Below are positions 13,978 to 22,191 of a stretch of 64,000 nucleotides of DNA, piece by piece. The first letter of the stretch is position 1; the number at the start of each line of letters is the position of its first letter. The notes beneath the pieces are model-generated. The model had not been told where the DNA came from. It worked only from the letters and a program-made list of their open reading frames with translations, and ran no database searches. The translations under genes and the position numbers were made by a program. Location of the stretch: positions 1 through 64,000 of the forward strand of contig NZ_JAKLLH010000019.1 in NCBI RefSeq assembly GCF_023150235.1, given 5' to 3'. Source of the DNA: Azonexus sp. (lineage in GTDB: Bacteria > Pseudomonadota > Gammaproteobacteria > Burkholderiales > Rhodocyclaceae).

Positions 13978-16478
13978 GGGGCCTCGTTTTCGGCGAGCGG
14001 GGGAGCAAAAATGTCGTTGAACACGGTCGACCGTGGTAAACGGGAAAAAAGCCGGCTCGGGTTTTGCCCCTGGCCGTTGCGGCCGGGATCGGCGTTCTCT
14101 CCTTCCAGGTAATCGGCGATTCCTTGTCGGGGGCGTATCTGTCCCGCCAGGGCGCCGCCGGCTGCGAGCACGATCAGCGCTTGCCCGCCGTGCGGGCCGA
14201 GGTGCAGGCGTCCCGGCGCCTTGGCGGTGCGTTCGCCGAACTGGTAGAAGACGCTGTCGTACCAGCGATTGCGCCACCACCAGCTGGAAAGTGCGCGCTC
14301 GGGGCGGAGAAAGTCGCAGCTGGCGCTACGCCAGACCAGCGGCCAGGCTCTTGCCGCTGTGCTGCCGATCGATGGGTCCAGGGTGTCCAGGAGACCTTGC
14401 CCGCCCGCGTTCAGGTGCTTGCCGCCGGCGAGTGCGGCGGCGAGGGTTTCGTCGGCTTTTTGCAGCTTGCTGCGGCTGGGGGCGCGCTCGGCGTTTTCGC
14501 GGGCGGTGGCGGCCAGTTTTTCCAGCCTTTCCTGTTCTTCCGCCAAGCCGAAGAGGCTGTCCGCCGTTGCCGCCGGCAGGTCTTCGTCCACCACTGGTGC
14601 CAGGGCGAGGCGGCTGAGTTGCCGGGCGCTGTTTTCGATGGCGGTGAGGACTTGCAGCAGCGGTGCGCTTTCGCTGGCCAGTTTTTGGGCGTGGGGAAGG
14701 ATGTCTTGTTGCAGGGGGCGCGGTTCGGCCTGGTCTTGTGCCAGGAATTGCTCGAATGCGGCTTGCTGCCGCGCTTGCCAGTAGGCCAGGGTGCTGCGGC
14801 TGAGATTGTGTTCGCTGGCTTCTTGCTCGGCGAGCGCCGATGCCAGGCGATCGAGAAGGATGAGGGCCATGGCTTGATCGCCGGTTTCGAGAAAATGGCG
14901 GGCTTCGTCGCGCAGGGCGAGTAGCGGCGGGGCGCCGTGCTGCAGGCGGGCGAGCAGCGCCAGGCTGAGTTCGCTCTGGCGTGCCGGCGCGTTGCTGGCT
15001 TCGAGCGGTGGGCTGGGGGGCGGATCGGGTGCCGCTTCGGGTTCCGCCTCAAGTTGCGCCTCAAGTTGCGCCTCAATGCGCAGGCGCAGGTCGGCGGCGA
15101 GGATTTCGCTGCGGCGGTTGGCGAGGGCGTGCAGGAGGTCGGCGCCCGCCTGCACGGCGGCCGAGGCGGCATTGGCCGGGTCGCCGTGGCAGAAGGCGGC
15201 GATGTGGGTGCTGGCGGCCGGCAAGGTATTTTGCAGGGCCGGGTGCTCGCTCCGGCTGATGTCCAGATGCTCGGCCAGTTGGCAGACTTCGGCGTTGCCC
15301 GGCATCTGTGTTGCCAGGAGCGGCAGGCGGCGCAGGCCGGCGGCGAGCAAGGCCGCCCACGGATCGAGGCCACTGTCGGCGAGGGCGAGCGGCAGGCTTT
15401 GCCAGCTTTCCTGGCTGTTACGGGTGGCAGTGGCAATGGCCTTGCCTTCGCTGCGGCTGATCCGTTCGTTTTTGCCGGCGCTGTCGAGGGTGGCCTGCAA
15501 GCGTTCGCCCTCTTGCCGGCCTCCGGCGGCAGCCAGCGTCAGGGCTTGCCCGCTGGTGAACAGGGCAGCGGCAAAATTGCGCAGCGCGGCAATTTCCTCG
15601 CTGCGCTGGCGGTGCCAGTCTTGCTGCCCGGCGGGGCTGGGGGGTGTGGCACTGGCAGCGAATCCTTGCAGCGCATTCTCCAGCGCGGCGGCAGGGAGTG
15701 CGTCCGCCTGCGTGCTCGGGATGCGCCCGAAGCGGCTGCCGGCCTGGCCGCGCCCATCGCCGACGGCAAGCGGCGCCGGCCAGGGGTAATCGCGACCGGC
15801 GGCGTGGCGGAGCAGACAGTTGCGAACCTGGCCGACGATGCGGCTTTCGACGGCGGCCATCAGCTCGCTGCGGGTAATGGCCTGGATGCGGTCGTTGCCG
15901 GTGCCGTTCTCCAGGTAATCGGCGGCAAGCGAGGATGGACGTTGCTGGCCGGGCAGCGCGGCGCCGGGGGCGATCAGCAGGGCGGCGATGTTGCTTTGGC
16001 CGGCGTGCTCGAGGCCGGTCACGGTGTCGCTGTTGATCGGCTCGGCATTGTCGTCGTCGTAGAGGCCGGGGGCAATGGCGTACCACAGGCGCTGTCCGTC
16101 GCGATCAAGGAGCGGCGCTTGCGCCAGCGTGGCCCAGGGCAGCCGGCCGAGGTCGCTGGGGCAGCGGTTGCGGGTCAGGTTGTCGGCCTTGCCATCGTCG
16201 GGGTAATTGCGCAAGCCGGCGTCGTCGGTCAGCAGGTCGGGGCAGGGCAGGCTGCCGGGGCGATTGTCGTCGGCCACGGCCCGTGCAATCAGGGCCGCGC
16301 GGGCTTGCGCCAGCTGGCGGGCCGCCGTTTCCGTCTGCTGCAAGCGGCTCCGGGTGGCGTCCCGCTCCAGCCGGAAGGCGGCGCCGAGGGCGGGGACAAG
16401 GAGCAGGGCCAGCGGCAAGATGAGCGGCAGCAGGCGCCCATGCTGCTTGCGCCGGCCTGGCTTCAGGGGGCGGTCCAT
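13974..16478 (-). CDS. Large membrane-anchored pilus-operon protein of unknown function
   Basis: Started at MDRPLKPGRR (16478), giving 834 residues. One transmembrane helix (residues 15-35), then a periplasmic region rich in Ala, Leu and Gln. Near residue 75 it has GSLPCPDLLTDDAGLRNYPD, CPSDLGRLPWATLAQAPLLD and RDGQRLWYAIAPGLYDD, the same motif order as the downstream prepilin. The middle is coiled-coil-like, with a 12-bp tandem repeat encoding EAQLEAQLEAEPEA. The C-terminus has WPLVWRSASCDFLRPERALS and WWWRNRWYDSVFYQFGER. A palindromic repeat encodes RSTV near the end. Position suggests a MSHA accessory or tip role (compare MshQ), unproven. Confidence 0.65.
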   Translation of the reverse strand: MDRPLKPGRRKQHGRLLPLILPLALLLVPALGAAFRLERDATRSRLQQTETAARQLAQARAALIARAVADDNRPGSLPCPDLLTDDAGLRNYPDDGKADNLTRNRCPSDLGRLPWATLAQAPLLDRDGQRLWYAIAPGLYDDDNAEPINSDTVTGLEHAGQSNIAALLIAPGAALPGQQRPSSLAADYLENGTGNDRIQAITRSELMAAVESRIVGQVRNCLLRHAAGRDYPWPAPLAVGDGRGQAGSRFGRIPSTQADALPAAALENALQGFAASATPPSPAGQQDWHRQRSEEIAALRNFAAALFTSGQALTLAAAGGRQEGERLQATLDSAGKNERISRSEGKAIATATRNSQESWQSLPLALADSGLDPWAALLAAGLRRLPLLATQMPGNAEVCQLAEHLDISRSEHPALQNTLPAASTHIAAFCHGDPANAASAAVQAGADLLHALANRRSEILAADLRLRIEAQLEAQLEAEPEAAPDPPPSPPLEASNAPARQSELSLALLARLQHGAPPLLALRDEARHFLETGDQAMALILLDRLASALAEQEASEHNLSRSTLAYWQARQQAAFEQFLAQDQAEPRPLQQDILPHAQKLASESAPLLQVLTAIENSARQLSRLALAPVVDEDLPAATADSLFGLAEEQERLEKLAATARENAERAPSRSKLQKADETLAAALAGGKHLNAGGQGLLDTLDPSIGSTAARAWPLVWRSASCDFLRPERALSSWWWRNRWYDSVFYQFGERTAKAPGRLHLGPHGGQALIVLAAGGALAGQIRPRQGIADYLEGENADPGRNGQGQNPSRLFSRLPRSTVFNDIFAPPLAENEAP
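14023..14034. repeat. ACGGTCGACCGT palindrome, copy within coding sequence
   Basis: Exact 12-mer near the 3' end of the 834-residue gene, in extended form CACGGTCGACCGTG, with GCAAAAATG on one side and GGGAAAAAAGCC on the other. Read in frame on the minus strand it encodes the STV of RLPRSTVFND. Confidence 0.95.
15047..15078. repeat. 12-bp tandem repeat in the 834-residue pilus gene
   Basis: GCCTCAAGTTGC-type units repeat about three times and encode EAQL repeats in the coiled-coil region. Confidence 0.8.
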
Positions 16479-17122
16479 GTGGGCCAGAGCAGATCGCAGG
16501 AGAGGGCGATGCCGTGCCCGGTGCCGGGATTGCCCTCGCCGGCTTCGTCCAGGCGGCAACGCTCGGGGCGGGCGGCGCTGCCGTAAAAAAGCGTGCCGAG
16601 CAGCCGGGAAAGCATCTGGGGGCTGCTCACGACTGCATCGAGACGTAGCCGTTGCCAGCGAGCAGTGCTTTTTGCCTTCGGATCACGGTCGACCGTGGCG
16701 GGCGGCAAAAATGCGGGGATGGGGGTGGTCGCCGCTATCGAGGTCAGGCGGGGGGCGCTTTCCGGGTTTTCATCCTCGAACTGGAGGCGGAGCTGGCGTA
16801 ACGCTCGGCCCGGTCCGCTGTTTGCAAGGCGGAGGAGGCGGTCGAGGGTGGCGGCATGCTGTTCCGGCGTGCCCTCTTCTGCCGCCAGGTGGAGATGCAG
16901 TGCCTGTCGCCGGTAGTCGGCGATCAGCGGTGCCTGTTTCCGGCGCAGGGTGGCTTGGTGTTGCTCGATATGGTGCTGGTGGGCCAGATGGCGGCTTGCC
17001 GCATCCTGCCGCAGGCGCTCGTTCGTGCCGGCGCGTTCGTTGGCGAGGTGCAGGAAAGCCGCTGCGGCAAACAGCAAGATGCCGGCGACAAGGCGGAAGG
17101 GGCGGGGTAAGGAAATCGTCAT
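16463..17122 (-). CDS. Bitopic inner-membrane protein, PilO/GspM-like position
   Basis: Started at MTISLPRPFRLVAGILLFAA (17122), 219 residues. One N-terminal transmembrane helix (about 9-28), then a long coiled coil (HLAHQHHIEQHQATLRRKQA), and a C-terminal domain (LRLDAVVSSPQMLSRLLGTL). This architecture resembles PilO, GspM or MshJ alignment proteins, but no signature proves it. The segment ATVDRD is encoded by a palindromic repeat. Overlaps the next gene by 16 bases and the previous one by four. Confidence 0.55.
   Translation of the reverse strand: MTISLPRPFRLVAGILLFAAAAFLHLANERAGTNERLRQDAASRHLAHQHHIEQHQATLRRKQAPLIADYRRQALHLHLAAEEGTPEQHAATLDRLLRLANSGPGRALRQLRLQFEDENPESAPRLTSIAATTPIPAFLPPATVDRDPKAKSTARWQRLRLDAVVSSPQMLSRLLGTLFYGSAARPERCRLDEAGEGNPGTGHGIALSCDLLWPTWTAP
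16685..16696. repeat. ACGGTCGACCGT palindrome, copy within coding sequence
   Basis: Exact 12-mer (CACGGTCGACCGTG extended) inside the gene at 16463-17122, flanked by TTTTTGCC on one side and GGCAAAAATGC on the other. It encodes TVDR. Confidence 0.95.
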
Positions 17123-18432
17123 CCTTCTTCCCGCGCCAGACGTAGCGGCCAAGCGCCGGGGAGCCCCGGCTTTCTCTCCAGGCAGCGCGCTTGTGCCGCG
17201 GCTGCCTTGCTTTTCCCCGTTTCTCCGCTTTCTTCCTCATCTTCCTCCTTGTTCTCGTCCTGGCTCGGGCCTGTTTCCGCCCGGCGCAGGCGAAGGTGCA
17301 GGCGATGCTCGTGCCAGCGCCACTCGTCAACCGGTAGCAGGGTGTGGCAGCGCGCAGGCATCGCGGCCCAGGTGGCGAGGCTGTCGAGGGCTTGGTGCGA
17401 GGCTTGGCCGGCTGCCAGCATTTCCTGCAGCAAAGCCTCGCCCGCTGGCGAGAGCAGGGCCTCTTCGCTCGTTGCCGGGCGCTCTTGCGGTCTGTCCGTC
17501 AGGGCGGGTACGGGTTGGATGTCGGCGGCGGCGAGGCGCTCGAACTCGTAGCGACCCAGGGTGAAGGCCAGCAGCAGGGCGCCGAGGCCGAGGAATAGCG
17601 TTTCCGCGCATCGCCTGCGCGCTGCCCGGCGCAAGGCGGGCGGCAGGAGATTGGCGCCGGGGGCACGGGTGAGTGCCCGCAGTATTTCTTGCTGCCATTG
17701 CCCGCTGTCGCGGCTGTGCGCCGACCAGGGGATGCCGGTGGCCGCGGCGAGGGTTGGCGGCAAGCTCTCGGCGAGGGTGGGCGGGAGGATGATCCAGGCT
17801 CGTTCGGGCGTGGGCTGTCCGCGATGCAGGTGCAGGTGCTGCAGTAACTGCCGGGATTCCTCCACGATGCGCCCGACCGGATCTTCGTCGCCGGCGAGGG
17901 CGATTTTGCGGCTGAAACAGGGTTGACCGTGGCGGACGAGAATCTGCCGCAAGTGCTGCTCGCCGAGAATCTGCAGGATGCCGTTGTAATTGGCTTCCGG
18001 GAGGTGGCAGGCGAGGGCCAGCGGGCCGATGGCGTGGATGCCGTCGGCGAGTTCGGCTCGCGCCTGCAGAAGGCGCAGCCAGGGCTGGATTTCTTCGTCG
18101 TCGACGGAGAGCAGTTGCCAGGTGGGCGCGGCACCGGAAGTCGGCTGGCCCAGGGGGGCGCGCAGGAGGCGCCCGGGATAGCGTTCCTCCAGGCGGCGGG
18201 CGAGAAGCAGGCGGCGGTCGAAGGTGGAGAGTCCGTGATTCGGGGGGAGGCTCAATTCGGCGTATTCCTCGTTGGCCAGATCGAGTAGCAGGCGCCAGCG
18301 TCGCTCGCCGGTGCGGGCGAGATAGACGGCGAATTCTTCCAGCCCCTGGGCGTCCGCAGGGAAAAAACACACCGGATCGCTACGCCGGCGCCAGGCCCGC
18401 AGTCCCTCGTGAGTGAGCCAGAACAGCATCAT
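17119..18432 (-). CDS. Pilus assembly protein, GspL/MshI-like position
   Basis: 437 residues from the ATG at 18432, overlapping the platform-protein gene by ATGA. The N-terminal part (VYLARTGERRWRLLLDLANE and EYAELSLPPNHGLSTFDRRL) resembles the cytoplasmic actin-like PilM/GspL region in outline. One transmembrane helix lies near residue 280 (LFLGLGALLLAFTLGRYEF), followed by a periplasmic tail with a very acidic stretch (DENKEEDEEESGE). The role as inner-membrane scaffold is inferred from topology and operon position. Confidence 0.55.
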   Translation of the reverse strand: MMLFWLTHEGLRAWRRRSDPVCFFPADAQGLEEFAVYLARTGERRWRLLLDLANEEYAELSLPPNHGLSTFDRRLLLARRLEERYPGRLLRAPLGQPTSGAAPTWQLLSVDDEEIQPWLRLLQARAELADGIHAIGPLALACHLPEANYNGILQILGEQHLRQILVRHGQPCFSRKIALAGDEDPVGRIVEESRQLLQHLHLHRGQPTPERAWIILPPTLAESLPPTLAAATGIPWSAHSRDSGQWQQEILRALTRAPGANLLPPALRRAARRRCAETLFLGLGALLLAFTLGRYEFERLAAADIQPVPALTDRPQERPATSEEALLSPAGEALLQEMLAAGQASHQALDSLATWAAMPARCHTLLPVDEWRWHEHRLHLRLRRAETGPSQDENKEEDEEESGETGKSKAAAAQARCLERKPGLPGAWPLRLAREEG

Positions 18433-19625
18433 CGCCCTCCGCCGCCGAGCCCGATCAGCTCGTTGAGCGGTGCAAAGATGCTCCAGGTCGTGAAAATCAG
18501 CAGGCTGCCGAGAAGCAGGGTCAGGAGCGGCGGCAGCAGGCTTTGTATCTGCTGCATTCTCATTTGTGCCTGGCGGGTGAAATGCTCGGCCAGGGTGTGC
18601 AGGCATTCGCCGAGACGCCCGGCGTGCTCGCCGACGGCGAGCAGATGCAGGAGCAGGGAGGGGAATTGCCGACTGTCGGCAAATGCCGCGCTCAGGGAGC
18701 GTCCTTCGCGGATTCTCTCGATGGCCTGGCCGCAGGCTGCGTGCAGATGCCGGTTGTGCAGCAGTTCGCGGCCGGTATCCAGCGCGGCGAGCAGGGGAAG
18801 TCCGGCGTCGTAGAGCATCCCCAGTGTGCGGCAGAAACGGGCCAGCTCGAATTGCAGCCATAGTCGTCCGAGCAGCGGCAGGCCGAGTAACAGGCGGTGC
18901 AGGGGGCGGCGTATGCTTGTCAGCCGGGTGAGGAGGGCGAGGATCAGGAGTGCGGGGAGGACGGGAAGCCAGAACGAGGCGCTCTGCAGTGCCGGCGCCA
19001 GTTGCAGCAGCCAGCGCGTGGCCGTTGGCAGGGGCAGGCCCTGGGCTACGGCAAATTGCTGTAGCAGCGGTCCCGTGTGGTAGATCAGGAAGAGACAGGC
19101 ACCGAGCGTGGCCAGGCCACCAAATAGCGGTGCCAGCAGATCCTGGCCTAATTGCCGGCGGAATTGCTCCAGCCAGCGGCGGTTGCCGTGGAGGGTGTTG
19201 AAGGCGGCGGCCAGATCGCCGCTGTGCTCGGCGGCGTGGATGGCGGCAATCAGGGCGAGGTCGAAATGCCGCGATTGCCGTTGCAGTGCCTGCGATAGCG
19301 GCAGGCCTTGGCGCAGATCGTAGGTGAGGCGGTGCAGGCAGGCCTGGAGTTGCCGGTTGCCGGACTCCTCGCGGCAGATACTCAGGGCTTCGAGCAGGGG
19401 CAGTCCGGCACCCAGGAGTTGCCCCAGCTGGAAGCAGCATTCGGTCAGTGCCGTCGGTGGCAGGCGTTGTTCGCGGATGGGCAGGGGCCAGGCCAGGAGG
19501 CAGATGCTGGCGTCCTCGCGCAGCAGACCTTCCAGGTCGTGGCGGTCGATGGCTGGCAGGTAGCCGTGTTGCAGGCGACCGTCGGCGCGCAGGGCGCGGT
19601 AGAAGTGGGGGCGCAGCGTGCTCAT
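18429..19625 (-). CDS. mshG: Pilus inner-membrane platform protein (PilC/GspF/MshG family)
   Basis: 398 residues from the ATG at 19625. Two copies of the T2SSF domain are visible: LTECCFQLGQLLGAGLPLLE with CLHRLTYDLRQGLPLSQALQ, then ELARFCRTLGMLYDAGLPLL with RIREGRSLSAAFADSRQFPS. Three hydrophobic segments, the last being LPPLLTLLLGSLLIFTTWSI, give the usual topology. It should form the membrane platform turned by the ATPase encoded upstream. ATGA overlaps lie on both sides. Confidence 0.88.
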   Translation of the reverse strand: MSTLRPHFYRALRADGRLQHGYLPAIDRHDLEGLLREDASICLLAWPLPIREQRLPPTALTECCFQLGQLLGAGLPLLEALSICREESGNRQLQACLHRLTYDLRQGLPLSQALQRQSRHFDLALIAAIHAAEHSGDLAAAFNTLHGNRRWLEQFRRQLGQDLLAPLFGGLATLGACLFLIYHTGPLLQQFAVAQGLPLPTATRWLLQLAPALQSASFWLPVLPALLILALLTRLTSIRRPLHRLLLGLPLLGRLWLQFELARFCRTLGMLYDAGLPLLAALDTGRELLHNRHLHAACGQAIERIREGRSLSAAFADSRQFPSLLLHLLAVGEHAGRLGECLHTLAEHFTRQAQMRMQQIQSLLPPLLTLLLGSLLIFTTWSIFAPLNELIGLGGGGR

Positions 19626-21292
19626 GGATCGAGGTCGATGATGCGCGCGGCTTCGGCCAGGGTGGTCGAGCCGTCGAGCGCCAGTTGCCGGGCGCGTTCG
19701 GCGAGGGAGCGGTAGCCCGCGGCAAAAGCAGCCTGGCGTAGCTGCTCCGGGGGGGCGCCGGCAGCGATGAGGTCGGCGAACTCGGGCGTGATGCGGATGA
19801 TCTCCATCACGGCCAGCCGTCCCCGGTAGCCTTGCCAGTCGCAGTCGGGGCAGCCGTCCGCGACCCAGGTTTCCCGTCCGCCATTGTTTTCTCCCAAGCC
19901 TTCGCGCCGACGGCAATGCGGACAAAGGCGCCGCAGCAGGCGCTGGGCAACGATGCCGTTGAGGCTGCCGGCGAGGGTGGCCGGGGAAATGCCGAGGTCG
20001 AGCAGGCGCGGCAAGGCGGCCAGTGCCGAGTTGGCATGCAGGGTGGTGTACACCTGGTGGCCGGTCATGGCGGCGCGAAAGGCCATGCTGGCGCTGGCCG
20101 CGTCGCGGATTTCGCCGACCATCACGATATCCGGGTCCTGACGCAGCAGCGAGCGGATGCCGTTGGCGAAGTCGAGGCGGACCGCTTCGCAGACCTGGGT
20201 CTGGCGGATCAGGGGCAGGGGGTGTTCGACCGGGTCTTCGAGGGTCATGGTGTTGACCCCGGGATGGCTGGCGATGTGCAGCAGGGAATATAGCGTCGTG
20301 GTCTTGCCGCTGCCCGTCGGTCCGGTGATGACCAGAATGCCTTCCGGGCGTCGGCAGATGCGTTCGAGTTGCTGGCGACTGTCGCCGTCGAGGCCGAGTT
20401 GATCGAGGCGGAGCAGGCTGCGCTGGCGGTCGTGAATGCGCAGAACGAGGTTTTCGCCGTGCAGGGTGGGCAGGCTGGCGACGCGGAAATCGACTTCGCG
20501 GCCGGCGATGGCTTGGGTGAAGCGCCCGTCCTGCGGGCTGCGGCTATCGGCGATATCCATCCCCGCGAGCAGTTTCAGGCAGATCAGCAGCGGTTGCCAG
20601 ATGTTGCCGGGCAGCAGGCGGACGATGCGCAGCAGGCCGTCGATACGGTAGCGGATACGGGCGAATCCGGCTTCCGGCTCGAAATGGATGTCGGAGGCTT
20701 CGAGGCGGACTGCGTCGGCAATGAAGGCGTCGAGCAGGGGGCGGATCGTTGCCCGCTCGCTGCGTGCCGTCACGGCGCTACTCACGCCGTCCGCCGCCAG
20801 GGTTTCCAGAAGGCGGTCGATATCGGTGCTGTATCCGTAATGGCGGTCGATGGCCTGCTCGATTTCTTCAGCTGCCGCTGCCCGCAATTCGACCACGGTC
20901 CCTGCCGGCAGGCGATGGCGCAGGCGCTCGCGCAAGGCCAGGTCTTCCGGGTGTTCGCCGACCAGTAGCAGGCGGCTTTCGGCTTCGTCGTGGCGAAGCG
21001 GAAAAACCTTCAGGCCGACGGCGAGGGAACGCGGAATCAGCTGTTCCAGCCGGGGGTCGTGACGGTGGCGCGTCCAGTCGATGCCCGGGGGGTGTCCGCT
21101 TGCCGTCTCGAGTTGGCGCAGGCTTGCGGCCTGGATGAAGCCGAGTTCAAGCAAGGCCTGGCGCAGGCTTTGGCCTTTATCGCGGCTGCGCTGGGCGGCG
21201 ATGCGGTGCTGGTCGATATCGATCAGGCCGCTGGCAAGGAAGAAATCGTCCTTTTGCGGCGTTGACCGTGAAAGTGTTTCAAAGCGTGTCAT
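19622..21292 (-). CDS. mshE: Pilus assembly ATPase (GspE/PilB/MshE family)
   Basis: 556 residues. N-terminal MshEN-like region (residues 30-150), then the ATPase core: Asp-box AVRLEASDIHFEP, Walker A GPTGSGKTTTLYSLL near 327, His-box GEIRDAASASMAFRAAMTGH and Walker B DPDIVMVGEIRD. A zinc-binding tetracysteine (RRLCPHCRR and GCPDCDW) is present, as in extension ATPases of type II/IV systems. The N-terminal MshEN region would bind cyclic-di-GMP in true MshE; its motifs were not verified residue by residue. It powers pilin polymerisation. Confidence 0.92.
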   Translation of the reverse strand: MTRFETLSRSTPQKDDFFLASGLIDIDQHRIAAQRSRDKGQSLRQALLELGFIQAASLRQLETASGHPPGIDWTRHRHDPRLEQLIPRSLAVGLKVFPLRHDEAESRLLLVGEHPEDLALRERLRHRLPAGTVVELRAAAAEEIEQAIDRHYGYSTDIDRLLETLAADGVSSAVTARSERATIRPLLDAFIADAVRLEASDIHFEPEAGFARIRYRIDGLLRIVRLLPGNIWQPLLICLKLLAGMDIADSRSPQDGRFTQAIAGREVDFRVASLPTLHGENLVLRIHDRQRSLLRLDQLGLDGDSRQQLERICRRPEGILVITGPTGSGKTTTLYSLLHIASHPGVNTMTLEDPVEHPLPLIRQTQVCEAVRLDFANGIRSLLRQDPDIVMVGEIRDAASASMAFRAAMTGHQVYTTLHANSALAALPRLLDLGISPATLAGSLNGIVAQRLLRRLCPHCRRREGLGENNGGRETWVADGCPDCDWQGYRGRLAVMEIIRITPEFADLIAAGAPPEQLRQAAFAAGYRSLAERARQLALDGSTTLAEAARIIDLDP

Positions 21293-22191
21293 GGCTGCGG
21301 CTCCGTCGGCCGTGGGCCGGCATGATCTGCTTGCCTCGTCTCCAGTGCTTGTAGCCGTTGGGCAACGGCGGCGGGCGTGAAGCGGTGAGGCAGGGTTTCC
21401 GCCAGTTCCAGGGCGCGGCGGTAGGCGGCACTGGCCTCGGTGCCCTCGCCCCGGCGTTCATGGACGACGGCAAGGTTGTACCAGGTATCCGGATGCTCGG
21501 CGCCAAGCCGCAGATTGTGACGGAAGGCCTGGGCGGCCTCTGCCCAGCGGCCTTCCCGCCCCAGGGCGACGCCTTGGGCAAAGCGCAGGTTTGCGCTATC
21601 GGCGTGGAGATGGGCCAGGAGCGCGATGTGTCCGGCAGCATGCGGCTGCTCCCGCTTCAGCCAGGCGCCGGCACGGCTTTCCGGTGTTTCGCCACGGCCG
21701 TTGTCGGCGAGACGGCGCAGCATCGCCGCCTCGCTGGCGTCGCGGCCGCTGTTCTCCCGCAGCAGCGCCAGGGCTCGCAGGCCGGGGGCGTGTTCCGGGT
21801 ATTCCTTCAAAAGGCGGCGCAGATGGATTTCGGCGGTGGCTGGGTCGTTTTTTTCCAGCGCCTGACGGGCAGCTTCCCAGTGTTCGCCAATCTCCGGCTC
21901 GACCTCAAGGGGGCCGGCGGGGGGTGGAGCTTCCTGCTCGCCGGGGGGCGCCTCGCAGCGGGAGAGGCTGCTGTCATCGACGATTCCGGCAGGGGGGGCG
22001 GGCAGGGTCAGTGCTTGTGTCGGCAGGGAGGCGAATTTTTCCTGTGGCGGCAAGTCGGCGACGGCAAGAGCGGTCGGCGTGCTGCTTTCAGCCTGCAGGT
22101 AGATGGCCAGCGAGCCACCGCAGGCTGCCCCGGCAAGCAGCAGCCAGAGGGCGTTGCGCCAGGCAGTGGCGGTGGCGGCGAGGGGTTTCAT
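21289..22191 (-). CDS. TPR protein of the pilus operon (MshN-like)
   Basis: 300 residues from the ATG at 22191. One transmembrane helix (residues 13-31), a proline-rich linker, then at least four TPRs: EHWEAARQALEKNDPATAEI, AGHIALLAHLHADSANLRFA, GREGRWAEAAQAFRHNLRLG and PDTWYNLAVVHERRGEGTEA. Its place between secretin and ATPase is that of mshN in Vibrio-type MSHA operons. It probably assists periplasmic assembly. ATGA overlaps both neighbours. Confidence 0.75.
   Translation of the reverse strand: MKPLAATATAWRNALWLLLAGAACGGSLAIYLQAESSTPTALAVADLPPQEKFASLPTQALTLPAPPAGIVDDSSLSRCEAPPGEQEAPPPAGPLEVEPEIGEHWEAARQALEKNDPATAEIHLRRLLKEYPEHAPGLRALALLRENSGRDASEAAMLRRLADNGRGETPESRAGAWLKREQPHAAGHIALLAHLHADSANLRFAQGVALGREGRWAEAAQAFRHNLRLGAEHPDTWYNLAVVHERRGEGTEASAAYRRALELAETLPHRFTPAAVAQRLQALETRQADHAGPRPTEPQP

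Noticed and set aside
14937-16586. 549-codon plus-strand frame in the pilus operon
   Set aside because: Antisense shadow of the 834-residue protein; Gly/Ala/Gln-rich with no family resemblance.
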